From Arcuatula senhousia (taxonomy: Eukaryota; Mollusca; Bivalvia; Mytilida; Mytilidae): a DNA stretch of 64,000 bases. Location: assembly GCA_963971305.1 (NCBI GenBank), contig OZ020313.1:51842203-51906202 (forward strand), in the 5' to 3' direction. The translations under genes were made by a program, and so were the position numbers. Positions 48,000 through 61,360 of the stretch are shown here, in pieces. Positions within the stretch are counted from its first letter, which is position 1. The number at the start of each line of letters is the position of its first letter. The notes under the pieces are model-generated. The model was not told the origin of the DNA and ran no database searches. It saw only the letters and a list, made by a program, of their open reading frames with translations.

Positions 48000-49078
48000 A
48001 TGCATGGCATATTTGTGGTATTGTCATATAACAAGACCAATCGATGTCTGGCCCTGCGTCGCACGGCAAAACGTTGAACCCTGTACGTTCTAGGCCCAAT
48101 ATGGACAGTCAAAATATTTTGAAACTTGCATCCTATGGTGGACTTACAAAGCATATTTGTCACATGCCACCCAATATTGTAAAAATGGACGAAAAATAGT
48201 TTCTATTTTTTCCCCTTTTGGTCCCCTTATTGCTTAACAGAAAAGGTGGGTCAAGAAAAAATTGTATCCTACATTTTGAATCCAATATTTGACCAAAATT
48301 AACTTGTAAAAAAAAATTTCTAAATCGGACCATAAATAAAAAATGTCACATTTTTGCCCCTTTTGGGCCCCTCGTTCCTAAACAAAAAGAGAGGGGACAC
48401 CCAAAATCAGCCCAACCCTTCCTATTATGGTAAGTAACATTACTGTAAAGTTTCATAGCATTTGGTGAACCAGAACAAAAGTTATTGTGGAAAAAAATTA
48501 AAAAGTCGCTTTTTTGGCCCCCTTTGGGCCTCTAATTTCTGAAAGAAAAAAGAGGCGACATCGAAAATCAGCCCAACCCTTCCTTTTATGGTAAGTAACA
48601 TTACTGTTAAGTTTCTTAGCGTTTGGTCAACCAGAACAAAAGTTATTGTCGAAACAAATAAAAAAGTCACTTTTTTTGGTCCCTTTAGGGCCCCTAATTT
48701 CTAAACGAAAAAAGAGTGGACACCCAAAATCAGCCCAACCCTTCCTTTTATGGTAAGTAACATTACTGTAAAGTTTAATAGCATTTGGTCAACCAGAACA
48801 AAAGTTATTGTGGAAAAAAATTAAAAAGTCGCTTTTTTGGCCCCTTTTGGGCCCCTAATTTCTAAACCAAATTATAAAATGACCCCAAAAGGGGAGGTGC
48901 ACATCTTCAATATATCTGTAATCACTGTGTAAAATTTCGGAAAGATCTATTGTTTGGTTTTTGAGATTCAGATTACACAAGAAAGGCACCCCATAGCGGG
49001 ACGGACGGACAGACGGACGGACGGACGGACGGAGTGACCCGACTACTAGACCTGCTTTCGCCTTCGGCGACGCAGGTA
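48000..49078. repeat. GGAC-tailed element with 161-bp internal tandem units
   Basis: A unit of 161-162 bp containing 'CAGCCCAACCCTTCC', TATGGTAAGTAACATTACTG and AACCAGAACAAAAGTTATTG is present about three and a half times (anchor CCCAACCC at 48411, 48572, 48734). The last copy leads into (GGAC)n at 48999-49033 and then CTGCTTTCGCCTTCGGCGAC. A 10-bp inverted pair, CCTGCGTCGC (near 48055) and its complement near 49068, may mark the ends. I associate this pattern with common bivalve repeats. No coding frame. Confidence 0.7.
48999..49033 (+). repeat. (GGAC)n microsatellite
   Basis: Nearly uninterrupted GGAC repeat with one GGACAGAC interruption, near the end of the 161-bp-unit element. Confidence 0.95.
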
Positions 49079-50814
49079 AAAATGATTATCAAAAGACCAT
49101 CTTGTAATGAAAACCTACCTCGAACTGATTCAATATTGAGGAACGCCTTTTTGTAATTGCTCGTTATTTAAAACAAAAAATCAATATGGACTTAACAGTC
49201 AAATTAAAAGTCGACACAAAACTATCAAAATTGATAATAAAATCAGTTTGGAATTTTAATGTTAATCATTAAATATAGAGGTGACGCTCCGGGTCCTAAT
49301 AAATCTCCACTCCACAATACAAACTGGAGAACAACAGTGCCATGGTTCTCCAAACATGGAGACAAACTATGTAAGATAGTAGTACTACACATCATAAAAT
49401 CTCTTTGAAAATCGCTCTAAACCCGATAACACGGGTTTTAATATTGAACTTAAGTACATATTTAGAATATGTGTATATAAACAACCTTACTATCTTCAAT
49501 TAATCTTATATGTAAAACATCTATTTTTAACCACGTTTTTCGCACGTACCTAGCGACCATTGCCAAATACTAGTAGTACAGAACATACTTGTTCAAGTTT
49601 ATAGCCCAAAACTTATAATTCAAATTTTAATATTTTTTTACTATGAGGAAACAATTTGTAAGTGTTTCGGTCTAATTATAATGCATGCTATTCACAACTT
49701 TATTTTTTGTGTCTTCTGTGGTCTTTCTTTGTGCTGTTCTTGGCCATTTTGGGATCCCCGATCGGTAGCAGCGACTATATTGAAAACCATAGAAGACAAC
49801 GGCCGGGGCTGTCAGAAGTTGTAACCGATTCTAGGGGATTTCTGGTTACCATAACAATACCAATATTATGATGACCGAACAATTTAATTTATATTATAAA
49901 CTTATATTATCATACGTATCAACTAGTTTTATTCCAAATTGCTTTCGCAAAATTTATTATAATTTTTTAGCTTCCATTTAATATTTCAAAACATACATGT
50001 TCTATACTTCTTTATGTTAATGAAAGAATAAAAGATTTTTTTAAATATAACATCCTTTGAATTCACTAAATGCTTGAAACGGAAAACTGTATTGTTTCTT
50101 TGTTCCTTTCAGAACCAAATATTGTGGAATTATACCTGTTGAAAACTCAAGCAAACTTATGATCCAAAAATCTTTGGGTGTGAGCCATTTTACTTTCAGA
50201 ACATGTACTTGCATTTTGTAGGTAATTACTATGCGAGACTAGAATATCTTTTGTCGACAATTTTAGACTATTTAATAACAACTAATCGAATATTTACTCT
50301 TGTGACACCAATTTTGGCCCGAAATAGTTAACAGTAACCCGTCATACATACAGAATCATAATTAAATTAGGCACCGTGACCTGTTTGACCCGTAACTCCG
50401 CTGATTATGTAATAAATGGGTGGAGTACATATATTTTGTGGCATCAGTAATTATTTGCTTATTATTGTTATCTTCTGTCGTCTGTTATTACAACCATTCG
50501 ATTTTGTGAATGAAGGTATATTGTAAAACCCGGTGACGTTACATGAACTCTAGTAAAGGGAGTTTTAGCAAGTATAGGTTCGGTAAAGTAGTCACTTTTA
50601 GACCATGGGACAAATGAAAAACAAAATTAATGCTTAATGCAACTTAAAAATGAAATTATGGACAAATTCCAAACCTATTTCAAAATTATCAGATGAAATC
50701 TGTTGTTCACTTTGCAAAATGCCGAGAAAACAAGGAAAAATCAGGCTATTTGTAATAGACCTATGGATCATAATCAAGAGAACACCAACCTTTTCAAGAA
50801 AAAACTATCTATAC
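49079..50814. other. Intergenic; one weak short secreted-like frame
   Basis: A 69-codon frame at 49662-49871 has a hydrophobic start (LYFLCLLWSFFVLFLAIL) followed by a polar, basic stretch, which superficially resembles a small secreted peptide. No splice partner, promoter or homologue is recognised, so it is not called as a gene. Confidence 0.4.
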
Positions 50815-52317
50815 CAGGCGCGTAGCAACCCGTACGCAAAAACGCAGTTGCGTACACATGGTCAAATCAGCAAAAATGAAAAATACTGTTTTAAAACATT
50901 TTTACTGTTCACCCTTTCTCCACCGGCCATTATCACCTCCTACAGAATTGTTGATCAAAAATATTACATTTTACCCACCTATGTCATGTAAGTAATAATA
51001 CATGTACCTCCGCTTAAAAGTGTATATGTAACTACTTTTGATATGGTGAATCATTGTACGCACGCCCGTTAGCCGTGCACCCAATATCTCAGGGTACCGT
51101 TTCCTAATTCTCAACTCATGCACATGGATTTTCGTGAAACTCAATTTTTGTAACTTTGTAGTAGCTATGCACCTCCCATGTTGAAAGTTCGTCTGCTTTA
51201 TCTTAGGAGTGGTTCTTGCGTGTATTTGTGCGCAGTTTTCCATTTTTATTAGGTATTAATTAAAGGGGCATAAAAATTTCAAAATCCACAACACTAAGAC
51301 AAAGCCATGGCCAGGGGATCGAAATCCCGTATTTTCAGTATACTTAGTACGATCACATGATGTTTCCTTTAAATATTCCATGATCAAAGTGTCCATAAAA
51401 GATCTCAGAATCCTGTAAGGACAGAACACAGCTACAGCTAGGAGTAAGAAAGAGTAACATAAACATAGTGATTTCAGTGACTCTCTACCCCCTCCACATC
51501 TTTTTTTTGGGATCTGCATAAAAGTTGTATGCACTGCTTTAACTTGAAAATATAAATTCAAAAATAAATTTGTTGTCTTGTTTAATTATAAATAAAATCG
51601 TTGTGCTGCATTTATGTTTGGCATTTTAAATGAAACAGAAAAAAATACCGTCTTGAGCACAAACATTCATAGGTCAAGAATCTCTACAGTATAGGAAACT
51701 TAAAGCCATGACTACACAGAGTTCTAATTTCTTATAAAATTAAACAACTATACAAAAATTATCGACTTGATTTAAATCTGTATTTAGGGACCGACCAACT
51801 TGTAGGAAGGATGCATTGTTTTTATCTGATCGGATTTTTTTTTCGCACAAGGAAATACTATTTATTTATTTTTTAAATAGAAGATGAGATTTAGAATACG
51901 TTTGTAAGACACAGCCTACATATATAATAAGCGGCAATTTAAAAAATATTAAAACAACCAGCAGCCTTCAATGTTGGCATGATTTTTTTTCATTATAAGC
52001 ATTATTTTATATATCAGGAAACCTTTTGCAAAGTATTTTTTTCTATAAACTTCAGCTGCCAGAATATTTTTATTTACCCAAAATATTTTTTAGGAAAAAC
52101 CAAGGCCCACCTTTCAAGTTAAATGGTCGGTTCCTTATCACGGACAACAACGATTTTAGCCTCCGTTTTTGCTATATTCTAGGAGCTTACGGGGGGCTTC
52201 GCCCCCCCTGGACCCCCTACCAGGGCTTTGCCCTGGACCCACTGGGGGCCTTCAGCGGCCCCCAGACCCCTCGCTGTAGCTTTGCGTATTCATCATTTCT
52301 GCCTAGCTACGCCCCTG
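50815..52317. mobile_element. Possible hAT-like element with GC-rich hairpins
   Basis: The left end CAGGCGCGTAGCAACCC and the complement of the right end CAGGGGCGTAGCTAGGC match at most positions. CAGGGGCG-type ends are usual for hAT elements. A short TATAC lies outside both ends; a clean 8-bp duplication is not visible. No transposase is recognised in about 1.5 kb, so if correct it is non-autonomous. Copy 3 of the 'CCAGCAGCCTTCAA' repeat (51905-51985) lies inside. Confidence 0.4.
52191..52265. repeat. Three consecutive GC-rich hairpins
   Basis: Perfect stems: GGGGGGC-TTC-GCCCCCC (52191-52207), CCAGGGC-TTT-GCCCTGG (52220-52236) and CTGGGGGCC with its complement (52242-52265). They stand out strongly in a region with about one third GC. 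Confidence 0.9.
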
Positions 52318-52329
52318 TATACAGTATGT

Positions 52330-52499
52330 AACCAGGGGCAGAACCAAAGGGGAGGCCAGGAAGGCCAGTCCCCCACCTTTTGGTGGAAAAACTGGAAAAA
52401 AATATATAGATAATAACTGAAGCATGACCAGAATAGTCCCCTTAAGCCAGTCAGTGCCCCCCCCCTCCTCTTCCGAAATTTCTGGATCTGCAACTGGCG
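52330..52499. mobile_element. Small inverted-repeat element next to the hairpins
   Basis: The left end reads CCAGGGGCAGAACC and the complement of the right end reads CCAGTTGCAGATCC, about 11 of 14 matching. It looks like a short hAT-type MITE of about 170 bp, with no clear duplication. Confidence 0.35.
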
Positions 52500-53430
52500 A
52501 CTTAAAAGCGCCAACTGTACTATTGACATTTGTACACTTATTTGCAGTATTTAACTTCTGAAAAAGTAAGCTGACAATGTGTTTATAAAGGTAACATCAG
52601 CTACATATACATACCGAATGCAAGTAAATAAAAATCGCAATGGTCCTGACTTGGTATAACCAATTTCAACGAAGGGATGGATAGATCCTATAGTATTGAT
52701 CCTCTTCTGTCTTTGCGATGTTTGGACAAAACAACACAACACTGATGGGAGGCTTAATTTAGGAAAGCAAGGTGATCAATTCGGACAGTTCATTCAATGA
52801 AGAACGGAAACAACGGTAGAGGAGAGAGAATGCGAACAAATGAACTACATGGCAGGGACCAGAAACTGTAACAAATGACAGAGATGGGAATACTTTGCAG
52901 TCTCCTGAGTCCACGAGGGCACAGAGAGAAAATGTAAAGCAGACGTCAATAAATTTTATGGAATTTTATTTTTAAAGTGCTTACGTAAGCTTTTTTCTCA
53001 AATATACTTTATTTTTGTATTGTTCCGACTAAAAGTCCAATTATTCATACCAGATATTGTAGTATGCCACCCTCCGCTCGGTTGACACAATGCCTGGTTA
53101 TGAAAGACTACCCTCCCTATATATCATATTATGTTTCTGAATGAAGTACTTAGCGGTATACGTCAATGTTGATAAACATTTAAGATTTGACAGGTTTCAA
53201 AAGTATGCAGTAATATTTGTTTATAATATCTTTATTGTTATAATAATTGTCATAAAATATGATATAATATTATGAAAATATAAATATTGTTCTTCTACTC
53301 GACTTTTTCTTTGGTGAATTATTAATCATGTTAGTTTATAACATCTCCATTTTCACTGCTTATGAAGATAAAAAGATTAACCGATGGGCACCATACAGTA
53401 TTTTATTAGAGCATATTTGGGATATTTTTA
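52500..53430. other. Intergenic with an old repeat piece
   Basis: 'GCAATGGTCCTGACTTGGTA' at about 52638 matches the fragment at 5462-5481. Otherwise nothing is recognised. Confidence 0.5.
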
Positions 53431-53490
53431 AATTTTGCTACGCCTTACGCGCGTTTCGTCTATTCAAGACTCATTAGAGTCGCTCTACCA
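53431..53490 (-). mobile_element. SINE-like core repeat, reversed copy
   Basis: Complement of 'AGCGACTCTAATGAGTCTTG' then AATAGACGAAACGCGCGTAA and GGCGTAGCAAAATT. It is the longest of the three copies in the window and defines the family core. Confidence 0.6.
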
Positions 53491-53654
53491 AAAGTTGAAA
53501 ATGCCAAACACTATATGACTATGAAGAGCATAGAATAATACCAAAACATGTCGAACTAAATTGTAGATTCTTCATAGAGTTTGTATTGTTCTTTACCGGA
53601 GTTGGACAAACACTAAATTGGTCGTTCACAACGCAACGGGTGTGTTTATATGAA

Positions 53655-53790
53655 CAAGGAACGCTTTACCCTTCCGGGTCACATGAGTTTATTCGCGTTC
53701 CGGTGCCAGTCTTTGCTGATTGCAGTTTAGGTGTTTATTTCTTATTTTGTTTGTTGTCTTGTATCATCCGGCTGTGACGTTTCTTTTTTT
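53655..53790 (+). repeat. Divergent relative of the 'CTTCCGG' dispersed family
   Basis: 'TTTACCCTTCCGGGTCACAT' then GAGTTTATTCGCGTTCCGGTG and a T/G-rich tail, the same order of parts as at 26333 and 41085. Confidence 0.45.
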
Positions 53791-56700
53791 GGTTTTCTAA
53801 CAATGCACCTTTGCTTCTTGTAAGCTGCCCTCTGCAATGCTTGGTCAGAGGCATCAGATATGATCAAGCCTCTTGACAAACTTCTCAAATTCTGATCAAA
53901 TAAATTGCAGAAGAAGACATCATACATCAAAGATTCTAACATAAGATTGACAACTCTCTTCGTGTCTTTGTGACAAATCAATGAAAAGACTTAAATCGCG
54001 TATAGTCAAGTTATGCAGCGGCATTCTGTTGCACAAATTGCAAAGACAAGGTTATGGTGCTCAAATGGTTAATTTCCTCACTCATAATTAGACTCTTAAA
54101 ACACTTTTTACTCCCTTTTGGTTTTTTTTTTGGTTTTTTTGCGTATAGCCTTCGAAAATTCACATCTAGAATACTTGAAATTACTGTATATTATAAATGT
54201 GTTAATACTAAAATCGGTTAGCTAAAAACGAAGTTGATTTTTTTAAGTTATAAACTGTGTTTAAGTTGATATTCGTTTAAATGTGACCTGGAATATATAT
54301 ATTGTGGTATGGTTCTGACCGCTCTGACCCCTAGTAACGAGTAGGGTCAAATGGTGTACACTCTTGAGCAGATATCCGCTAACGAGCCCTGTGTTGTTTC
54401 GTTTGACAAACAGATCATTTTGGACAATGAAGTGAAGATTTCGTATACATGTTAAACTTTGTTAAGAATTGGATCAGTTACACTATGACAAATGACAAAG
54501 GGGGTCATTTTAAAGATATATTAAATAAAGCCAGGTTCGCACCTTTTTATCTAGTGATTTAAAACGCCACCCTGTATTAAAGCGAAGAGTCTACCCTATA
54601 ATTTGGCTCAAGTGACACACAGTTATGTGAACACAAAGAAAAGTGTCAATGGTTTACCCGACAAAAAAATATTCTGTTTTCAATTTTCAAGCTAAAAAGG
54701 GGCAGTTTACAAAGAAAATTGTATCGTTAGAAGTAAACAAGATGTTTGGAATATGTTTCTTTGTTAAATTGAATTTCAAGCCCAATTGAGCAAACTGAAA
54801 CAAAGAGCCGCTATGTATTCTTTCATTATTGGTCTTTCACCTTAAGATCTTCGTGTGTGAACCTATTAAAAATCATTACTGTGATCAAAGAATAGTAAAA
54901 GACACAGAAATTGATGCTTTCTTTCAGCACGAGTATAGTTAAACATCTCCTATTTAAGCATAGGTGCACAATTTACATCAACTTAATCTCAGTTTATGTA
55001 ACTTAAACATTATCCCTTACTTTTTATTGCAAATAGTGACTGGGCATTTTTGTCTTTCTTGAGTCAATGCAAATCACTTCATTTCACTATATTGATGTCA
55101 AAATGCGTTAAATGTTAAGGTGATCAAAGTTAATAAATAGATTCCTGTAATATTCGAAACAATTCATTACCAAGATCACAGAACTAAACAAACAAAAGTG
55201 AGGTTTAGGTTTCCTTTTCATAGTTTCATGATCATGAATATCGTGAGAAAAACATAATTTTTCTTGCCATTCTTTTCCTAAAAGCTAGCTCTATCATGAA
55301 TGAACGGAATTACTTTGAAGAGCAAAAATCATTATGTTACAGTTAAGGAAAGTTTAATTACCAAGATGACACGAAGACTTCGCAAATTTCTTGTCAAAAG
55401 CTTTGTATAATCAACTGCGTGAGACAATATAAAATAAGCAATGTTTGCAGCCAAACCAAGAAAAACTGTTTATTTCAAAAGAATTATAAACCCAGCATTT
55501 ATAATGTTTGTGTAAAAACGGATCTAAGTATAAACTTCAGGTTGTTTTGATATAAACAAAACAAGATCTTATATTTCTATGGAAGATCATGTTCTCTTTG
55601 GAATCAATCAAACTTGTAAATGATTTCTTTACCTATCAATTTAATTCGTCGTGTTTACAGTACCGCCGAAAACATTTTTCAAGTCACGTACTTTCCAAAA
55701 GTTTCCTTTATTATATTCCGGTTTTTCGGAGTTACCTTCAATTAAGAAATTTTTATTAAAAGTTGTAAAATCAACATTTTTCTAAATATTGAACCATCGA
55801 AGACCAATAAACAAATATAAAAAAATAACAGAATTAAATAAATCTTAGACACAAAACTGAACTGAGACACATTAAAATAAGCGTTAAAATTCTTTAGAAA
55901 TTGTTTGAACACCACATTCGCCAGCAAAGAAGAAGAAACTACAATGGATCCATGCGTCAAACTTGCATCTGTACCCACTTCAAAACGTAATGTTTCAACG
56001 TTTTTCTGATGGTGTTCTAACTCATTTGAAAGATTTAGTGGTTTTTGAAAATAAAAAAAAGTAAAGTGTTTGCTTGGCATTCTTAAATTTTTTTCGACAA
56101 AACAATCTCTGATCCGACCGAAACAAAAAAAATATATAATTAGCTGCAAGGAAAATATATATACAAAAAATATAATAAAAAAAACCCACAGCAAATAAAA
56201 ATATATTTCAGATGAAAGTGTGGTCCATGTGCACATGACAATAAAAATATTCATTTTGTAATAAAACAGACAAAAATATTGAGAGTGACGTCAAAGCAAA
56301 GAATTAAAGAAGGTGTCTACTTTAAAAAGTTTATGGTCTTATTTAAAAAGAAGCCGGGTGTAGAGTTGGGTTTTATTATGTACCATTTTACATGAGAATC
56401 ACAAAATTATGAGTTTTTAACGATGGAAAAGTTAATCAAAATACTCGTAAAACTATGAAATAAAAGTATATATAGTTTCATGGGATTTTCTTTTCTTATA
56501 GAGCCTCGTCATTTTTACATTTAGTCTCTTTGTAAATGATTCTTCTGTCTTCGCCTGTTTAAAACTCTTTATTTTAAGTCAAATGTACTTAAGCAAGTTT
56601 TGTCATTCTAATAATTTGTATACATTGTATGATTGCAAAAATTCTAAAACATATGCACGAAGTACAAAACCAACTACTAAGTAATAGTCTACAAAAACTT

Positions 56701-59700
56701 GGCGGTAAACATAATACTACATGTAAATATCGCCTCAACTTAAGAACTCAAAATATCAGCATTAGAAACTCGTATCTACTTAAGTTTAAGCAGGAAACGA
56801 GTTTGCTTTCCTTTGGAAATATAAGAGAACATATGTACTTTTACATTTTTGTCAAATGGGTCAAAGCAAAAATTTGGTCCTTGACGTTGTTTGATCCGTT
56901 TTATGGTACATGTGTACTTTAACTCCGACAGCGAAATCAGTGTTAAGACTTCGGCCTGTCCTCTTGTTGCCCGCTGAGATTTAAAGAAGCAATATAGATG
57001 GTGATTGTTAACCTCTCTGTAAACCACAAAGATACAAAGATACGAAACATCAAAAATGATACATGACATCTAAATATATAATTTATATCTAATCTTTTTT
57101 TCATTTCGATGCTTCAATTTCAAAGCGTATATAATCCGGATTTGTTCGGAGCCTGGTCCGTGATTTATTAAAATAGGCAAAAACTGCACTGCGATCACAT
57201 ATAACTATGCATTAACTTGTAAAGTTATGATCTTTTTACCTTTTAAGGTGACTGTTGGATTGATTTAGGTAGTGAATCGTTTGACTTTTATGGCAAAGAG
57301 TGCTGTTCATTTCATCTTCACTCTGTAATCTTCTTAGGAGGAATGTGAGAAAAATGATCAAAGGTCAAAGAGAATGACAATTAAATAAGCACTCATATAC
57401 CTCAATCTGTTGTGTCATGCAAGATTGTCTTTCTCTCAGTCTCCAATTATTTCAAATTGCTGAGTAAATTTATATGTGCATCCTGAATGTATGAACTTGA
57501 TAAAAGGGTTGGTATATTTTAACCAGCATTTAGTGGTTTCAGCATCAACTCCTTCAACTAAATACTTATGTACTTATGTTCCTTTTTGTCACATCTTCCT
57601 AGTCTTCTTAATATTAAATTTTAGTGGAGACTATAGGGATTCTCCTCTGCTATAATTAATAAATACACGCTATGTCCTATGAGTTATCCAGCTCATATCA
57701 CACCACCGCCAGAGTCTGCTGTTCCAGAGGACCATCGTTACACTGAACCAGTAACCTACTCCCACCACGTGGACGTTCTGGCCGGCATTTGGGAGACTCT
57801 AGCTTTACAATTACAGTGACCTTTATATATTTTTGGGTGGAGGCATCTCGAAACAATAAGCCTAATGTGGAAATTGTTGCTCTTTCTAATTTGTTCAATT
57901 GCTGGTTTGCATGCTTTCTTGTGTGTTCTTCACAACTCGGTCGACATTTCATAACACCAATTCAAAAAGATGAAATGTATATAGGGCAACATTTATTGTT
58001 TTTCTTTTTTACTTCTCTGTATGGCCATTAAATCAAATTAATGTACAAACTAAAGGTATTTATTTCACTGCCTTTGAATCTCTGATCCCCCTATCATGTA
58101 TTAAACGGTACGGATCTGAAAGGTCCTCTATACAATTCTTCTATTTCAATGGTTGGGGCGGGTAGGTATATATTCATTATACCAGATAATATAATGTCGC
58201 TGTATTGTGTTTCTGTATAAATCAGCCTGTTCCTGCAGTGCAATCATGACAATGCAGATTTGAAGGTTTTTTATAGATAGAGAACAACAATAAACATAAT
58301 GACCAGTTTGATACACAAACATTCCGATGGATAAAGGTTAAGGGAAATTCCATGTATAAAGAAAATTAAAAATAAAGAAAAAAAACGTCATGTGGTGTTT
58401 TGTGTGGGTCAGTACGTTTAAAAGTTTGACACAAAGTTTTACTTCAGCAAAAAAAGCTAGGTTCACGGGATTTGATAGTGAAATATGGAATCTCGTTGCA
58501 CCTGCCTGTTTTTCGGGATCAAGTATTCCTGTTTTGAGCTTGACACTTAATCATATTGAAGCTTAGTGCTGCAGCCTTAGAATTCATATCCTTAGTTTTG
58601 TATTGCTTTAGTTATCTCTAATTTTGGTGTCCATTTCAATAAAATTTTGTTTCTATAGCATTTGTATAGATGGCTTTGGTTAGGCATATATGTTCAATTG
58701 TGTAACTTAGTTTTTATTTCATTTTGTTGGTTTTTATTTATTTATTTTTTTTTGGTACTGTATCTCCTCAATATAGAAAAGACTCAAAGAACCACAAAAT
58801 CCTTATTCGTGAACATCTCAGTACGTTAGTTGAAAATTATATCTAGTTATGCTGAATCACTATGCTGGTTATGTCGCATATTTCCAGGAGAAAACCTCCC
58901 GTCAGCAGCGCTTAAATCAATTTCATCGAAAGGGGAACACAATTCATGCGCTATGGGTATTGACATTGTGGCACTCTTAGAACACCATTTAAATAGTCGA
59001 ATCATGAAAACAAACATTGTGAACATTTAACTGTGTGTAATAAGAAATCTCACTCCGTTGACAACGATATTTAGGCATCTCAATTCGTTGGTCTAGTTTT
59101 CCTGGCTCACGCTTGGTTGGTAGAATAAATACTGATCATCTTTATTTACATGTTATTTTGCCCGCCTGATTTCCTTTAGCTGCTTAGGATAAATCAATCT
59201 TTCACGATTAGATGAAATACAAAATATATGTTACCTCGAGTTGGAAAGGTTCCCTGTATAATTTAAAAAGAGGACACCGATATTAATATTTTAGTAGTTT
59301 CTACATGTATACATTACCCTACAGTGGAGAAATATGCTGAATAAATTTTGTCCGGATTTAAAAAAGATTGAGCAGATTACATGTGGCATATTAAAGTATT
59401 CAGTCGGATCAGAAAAGTGAAGAATTTTTGGTCAAAGGATAATTCTTCATACATAAAATTGGTATCGTCTTCTTTTGTACGAGTATCATCTTAACGAAAT
59501 TACTCGTGCTTATCACACACAATATCGCGTGAAATCGGAATTCTAGTAGTTATCATCTACATGGGAAAGAAAGCGTTGGTCTTTCATTTCAACTTCTAGA
59601 GAATTATATAATAAGCTCTTGGTGTGTGGTAGGCCATTGTTTAGGTGACATTTTGTTATATGAAGTTACAATCTTTAGTTTATATGTCGGTAACGTTTAT

Positions 59701-60819
59701 TTTCAATATTTCATTTTTGGGTTACAAAATACTAGTATAGGTGTAACCAGTATACAAACATCTTGTTTACGGAGAAAGGGGAAATGTGAGACAGGATGTA
59801 AAAACTCTAGTGATCGCTGGGGCTCAAAGATACCACTGAGTTTTCTTCTCCCAAAGACAGCATGATATCCATTACAGATGGAATTTATAGAGGACATAGG
59901 AATCAGATCAAGACCTCTAGTCCGAAATATAGCTCTGATGTGTACACGTCTTACGACAAGCATAATCGGTCCGTTTTCGAAATAGGCAGGAGGACTTAAG
60001 AGCAATTTTTGATTGAAAACCCCATGTCAATATATTTAACCTCGAAAAAAGTTTAGAGCTCAGACTTCAATGACTTTTTTACGTAACATTTTGTACCACA
60101 ATTGCTGTGTCGATATTCAATGCAAAGAGCAATAACTCAGTCCGAATCAAATATGGAATTTCAACAGTTATTTTTTCAGTAAATTTTTCTTTTTCTAAAA
60201 TATAAAACAAACAAAATATTTCAAAGTGCATACAGATTGCAAATGTACTATGAAGCTTAATCAAAAATTTTGACTGCTTACGGGTGGCCAGGCGACAACA
60301 ATATGTTTAAATCAAAACAATTCCAATTAATTATTTCTAGATGATAAGCATATTAATTAACTATAAAACTAATAAATCTGCCAAGAAACAAAGTAGATGT
60401 GACTTATTAAATCGTCAACAGAACCGTTGTCTTTGTTAAAACGTCTTGAAGACTAAGGTGTCATTGTGCAAACATTTAAAAGACTATGGTCCGATACTGC
60501 CCCTTGTATACTATATCATTTTAATAGATGGTATCGTTCAAATTCCCATTACATAGCTCAGCGAGATCAGTAAAGAATATATATCAAGCGGTTGTTCTAT
60601 CTATGAAATTGATCGAAATGGCCCGGACTTCTGTCAGTTTAACACTTTGGGTGTGATAATGAGACATTAAGTTATCTGGCGACCATTTAGCAAAGACAAT
60701 TTGAAATAATATCCGTACTATTTTTGATATTTAGGATCAATATATTCTAATCATTTGGTGGTTTGTGATTTTGAACACGCCTGGTTTTTAACAAAAGACC
60801 TCAGAGATCAATTTTGACA
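53791..60819. other. Long intergenic stretch without supported genes
   Basis: 7 kb, AT-rich. The longest frame is 170 codons on the minus strand (55742-56254). It has hydrophobic segments at both ends and no recognised domain, and is more than half A/T-driven. 57698-57952 and 59703-60005 (minus strand) are frames in slightly GC-richer sequence, also without recognisable domains. I call none of them. Confidence 0.5.
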
Positions 60820-61360
60820 GCTGAATTCTGGACCTTTGCTTGGTACCTTGGTTACAATGTTACCTATTCTCCATCAATTCTGGACCTAGCTTGGCACCTA
60901 AGTGACATGGCCAATTCTGGACCTTTGCTTGGTACCTTGGTTACAATGTTACCTATTCTCCATCAATTCTGGACCTAGCTTGGCACCTTAGTGACATAGC
61001 CAATTCTGGACCTTTGCTTGGTACCTTGGTTACAATGTTACCTATTCTCCATCAATTCTGGACCTAGCTTGGCACCTAAGTAACCATGCAACCTTTTCAT
61101 GACCAATTCTGGACCTTTGCTTGGTACCTTGGTTCTAATATTACCTATTTTACATCAATTCTGGGCCTAGGTCACCAACCTTTCATCGCCAATTCTGGAC
61201 CTTTGCTTGGTACCTTGGTTACAACGTTACCTATTCTCCATCAATTCTGGGCCTAGCTTGGCATCTAAGTTACCATGCAACCTTTTGTTACAATGTTACC
61301 TGTTCATGTTCAATTCTGGTCCTCGCTTGGCAACTTAGTTACTATGTAACATTTGTTCTG
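60820..61360. repeat. 89-bp satellite made of two related half-units
   Basis: 'CAATTCTGGACCTTTGCTTG' then GTACCTTGGTTACAATGTTACC alternates with 'CAATTCTGGACCTAGCTTGG' then CACCTAAGT. Anchors at 60824, 60913 and 61002 give a period of 89 bp. The half-units share CAATTCTGGACCT and a TTGG-ACCT core, so the 89-mer is a diverged dimer. Later units (61090-61360) vary in length and decay. Confidence 0.92.

Noticed and set aside
49662..49871. Small secreted peptide gene
   Set aside because: The hydrophobic N terminus is suggestive, but T-rich DNA often encodes such runs and nothing else supports it.
52026..52331. 101-codon frame rich in Gly/Pro
   Set aside because: Produced by the GC-rich hairpin block of a repeat.
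57698..57952. 84-codon minus-strand frame rich in Arg/Pro
   Set aside because: Slightly GC-richer than its surroundings, but I recognise no domain and see no convincing splice partners; probably a repeat fragment.
59703..60005. 100-codon minus-strand frame
   Set aside because: No recognisable domain; an overlapping plus-strand frame is equally open. Left uncalled.
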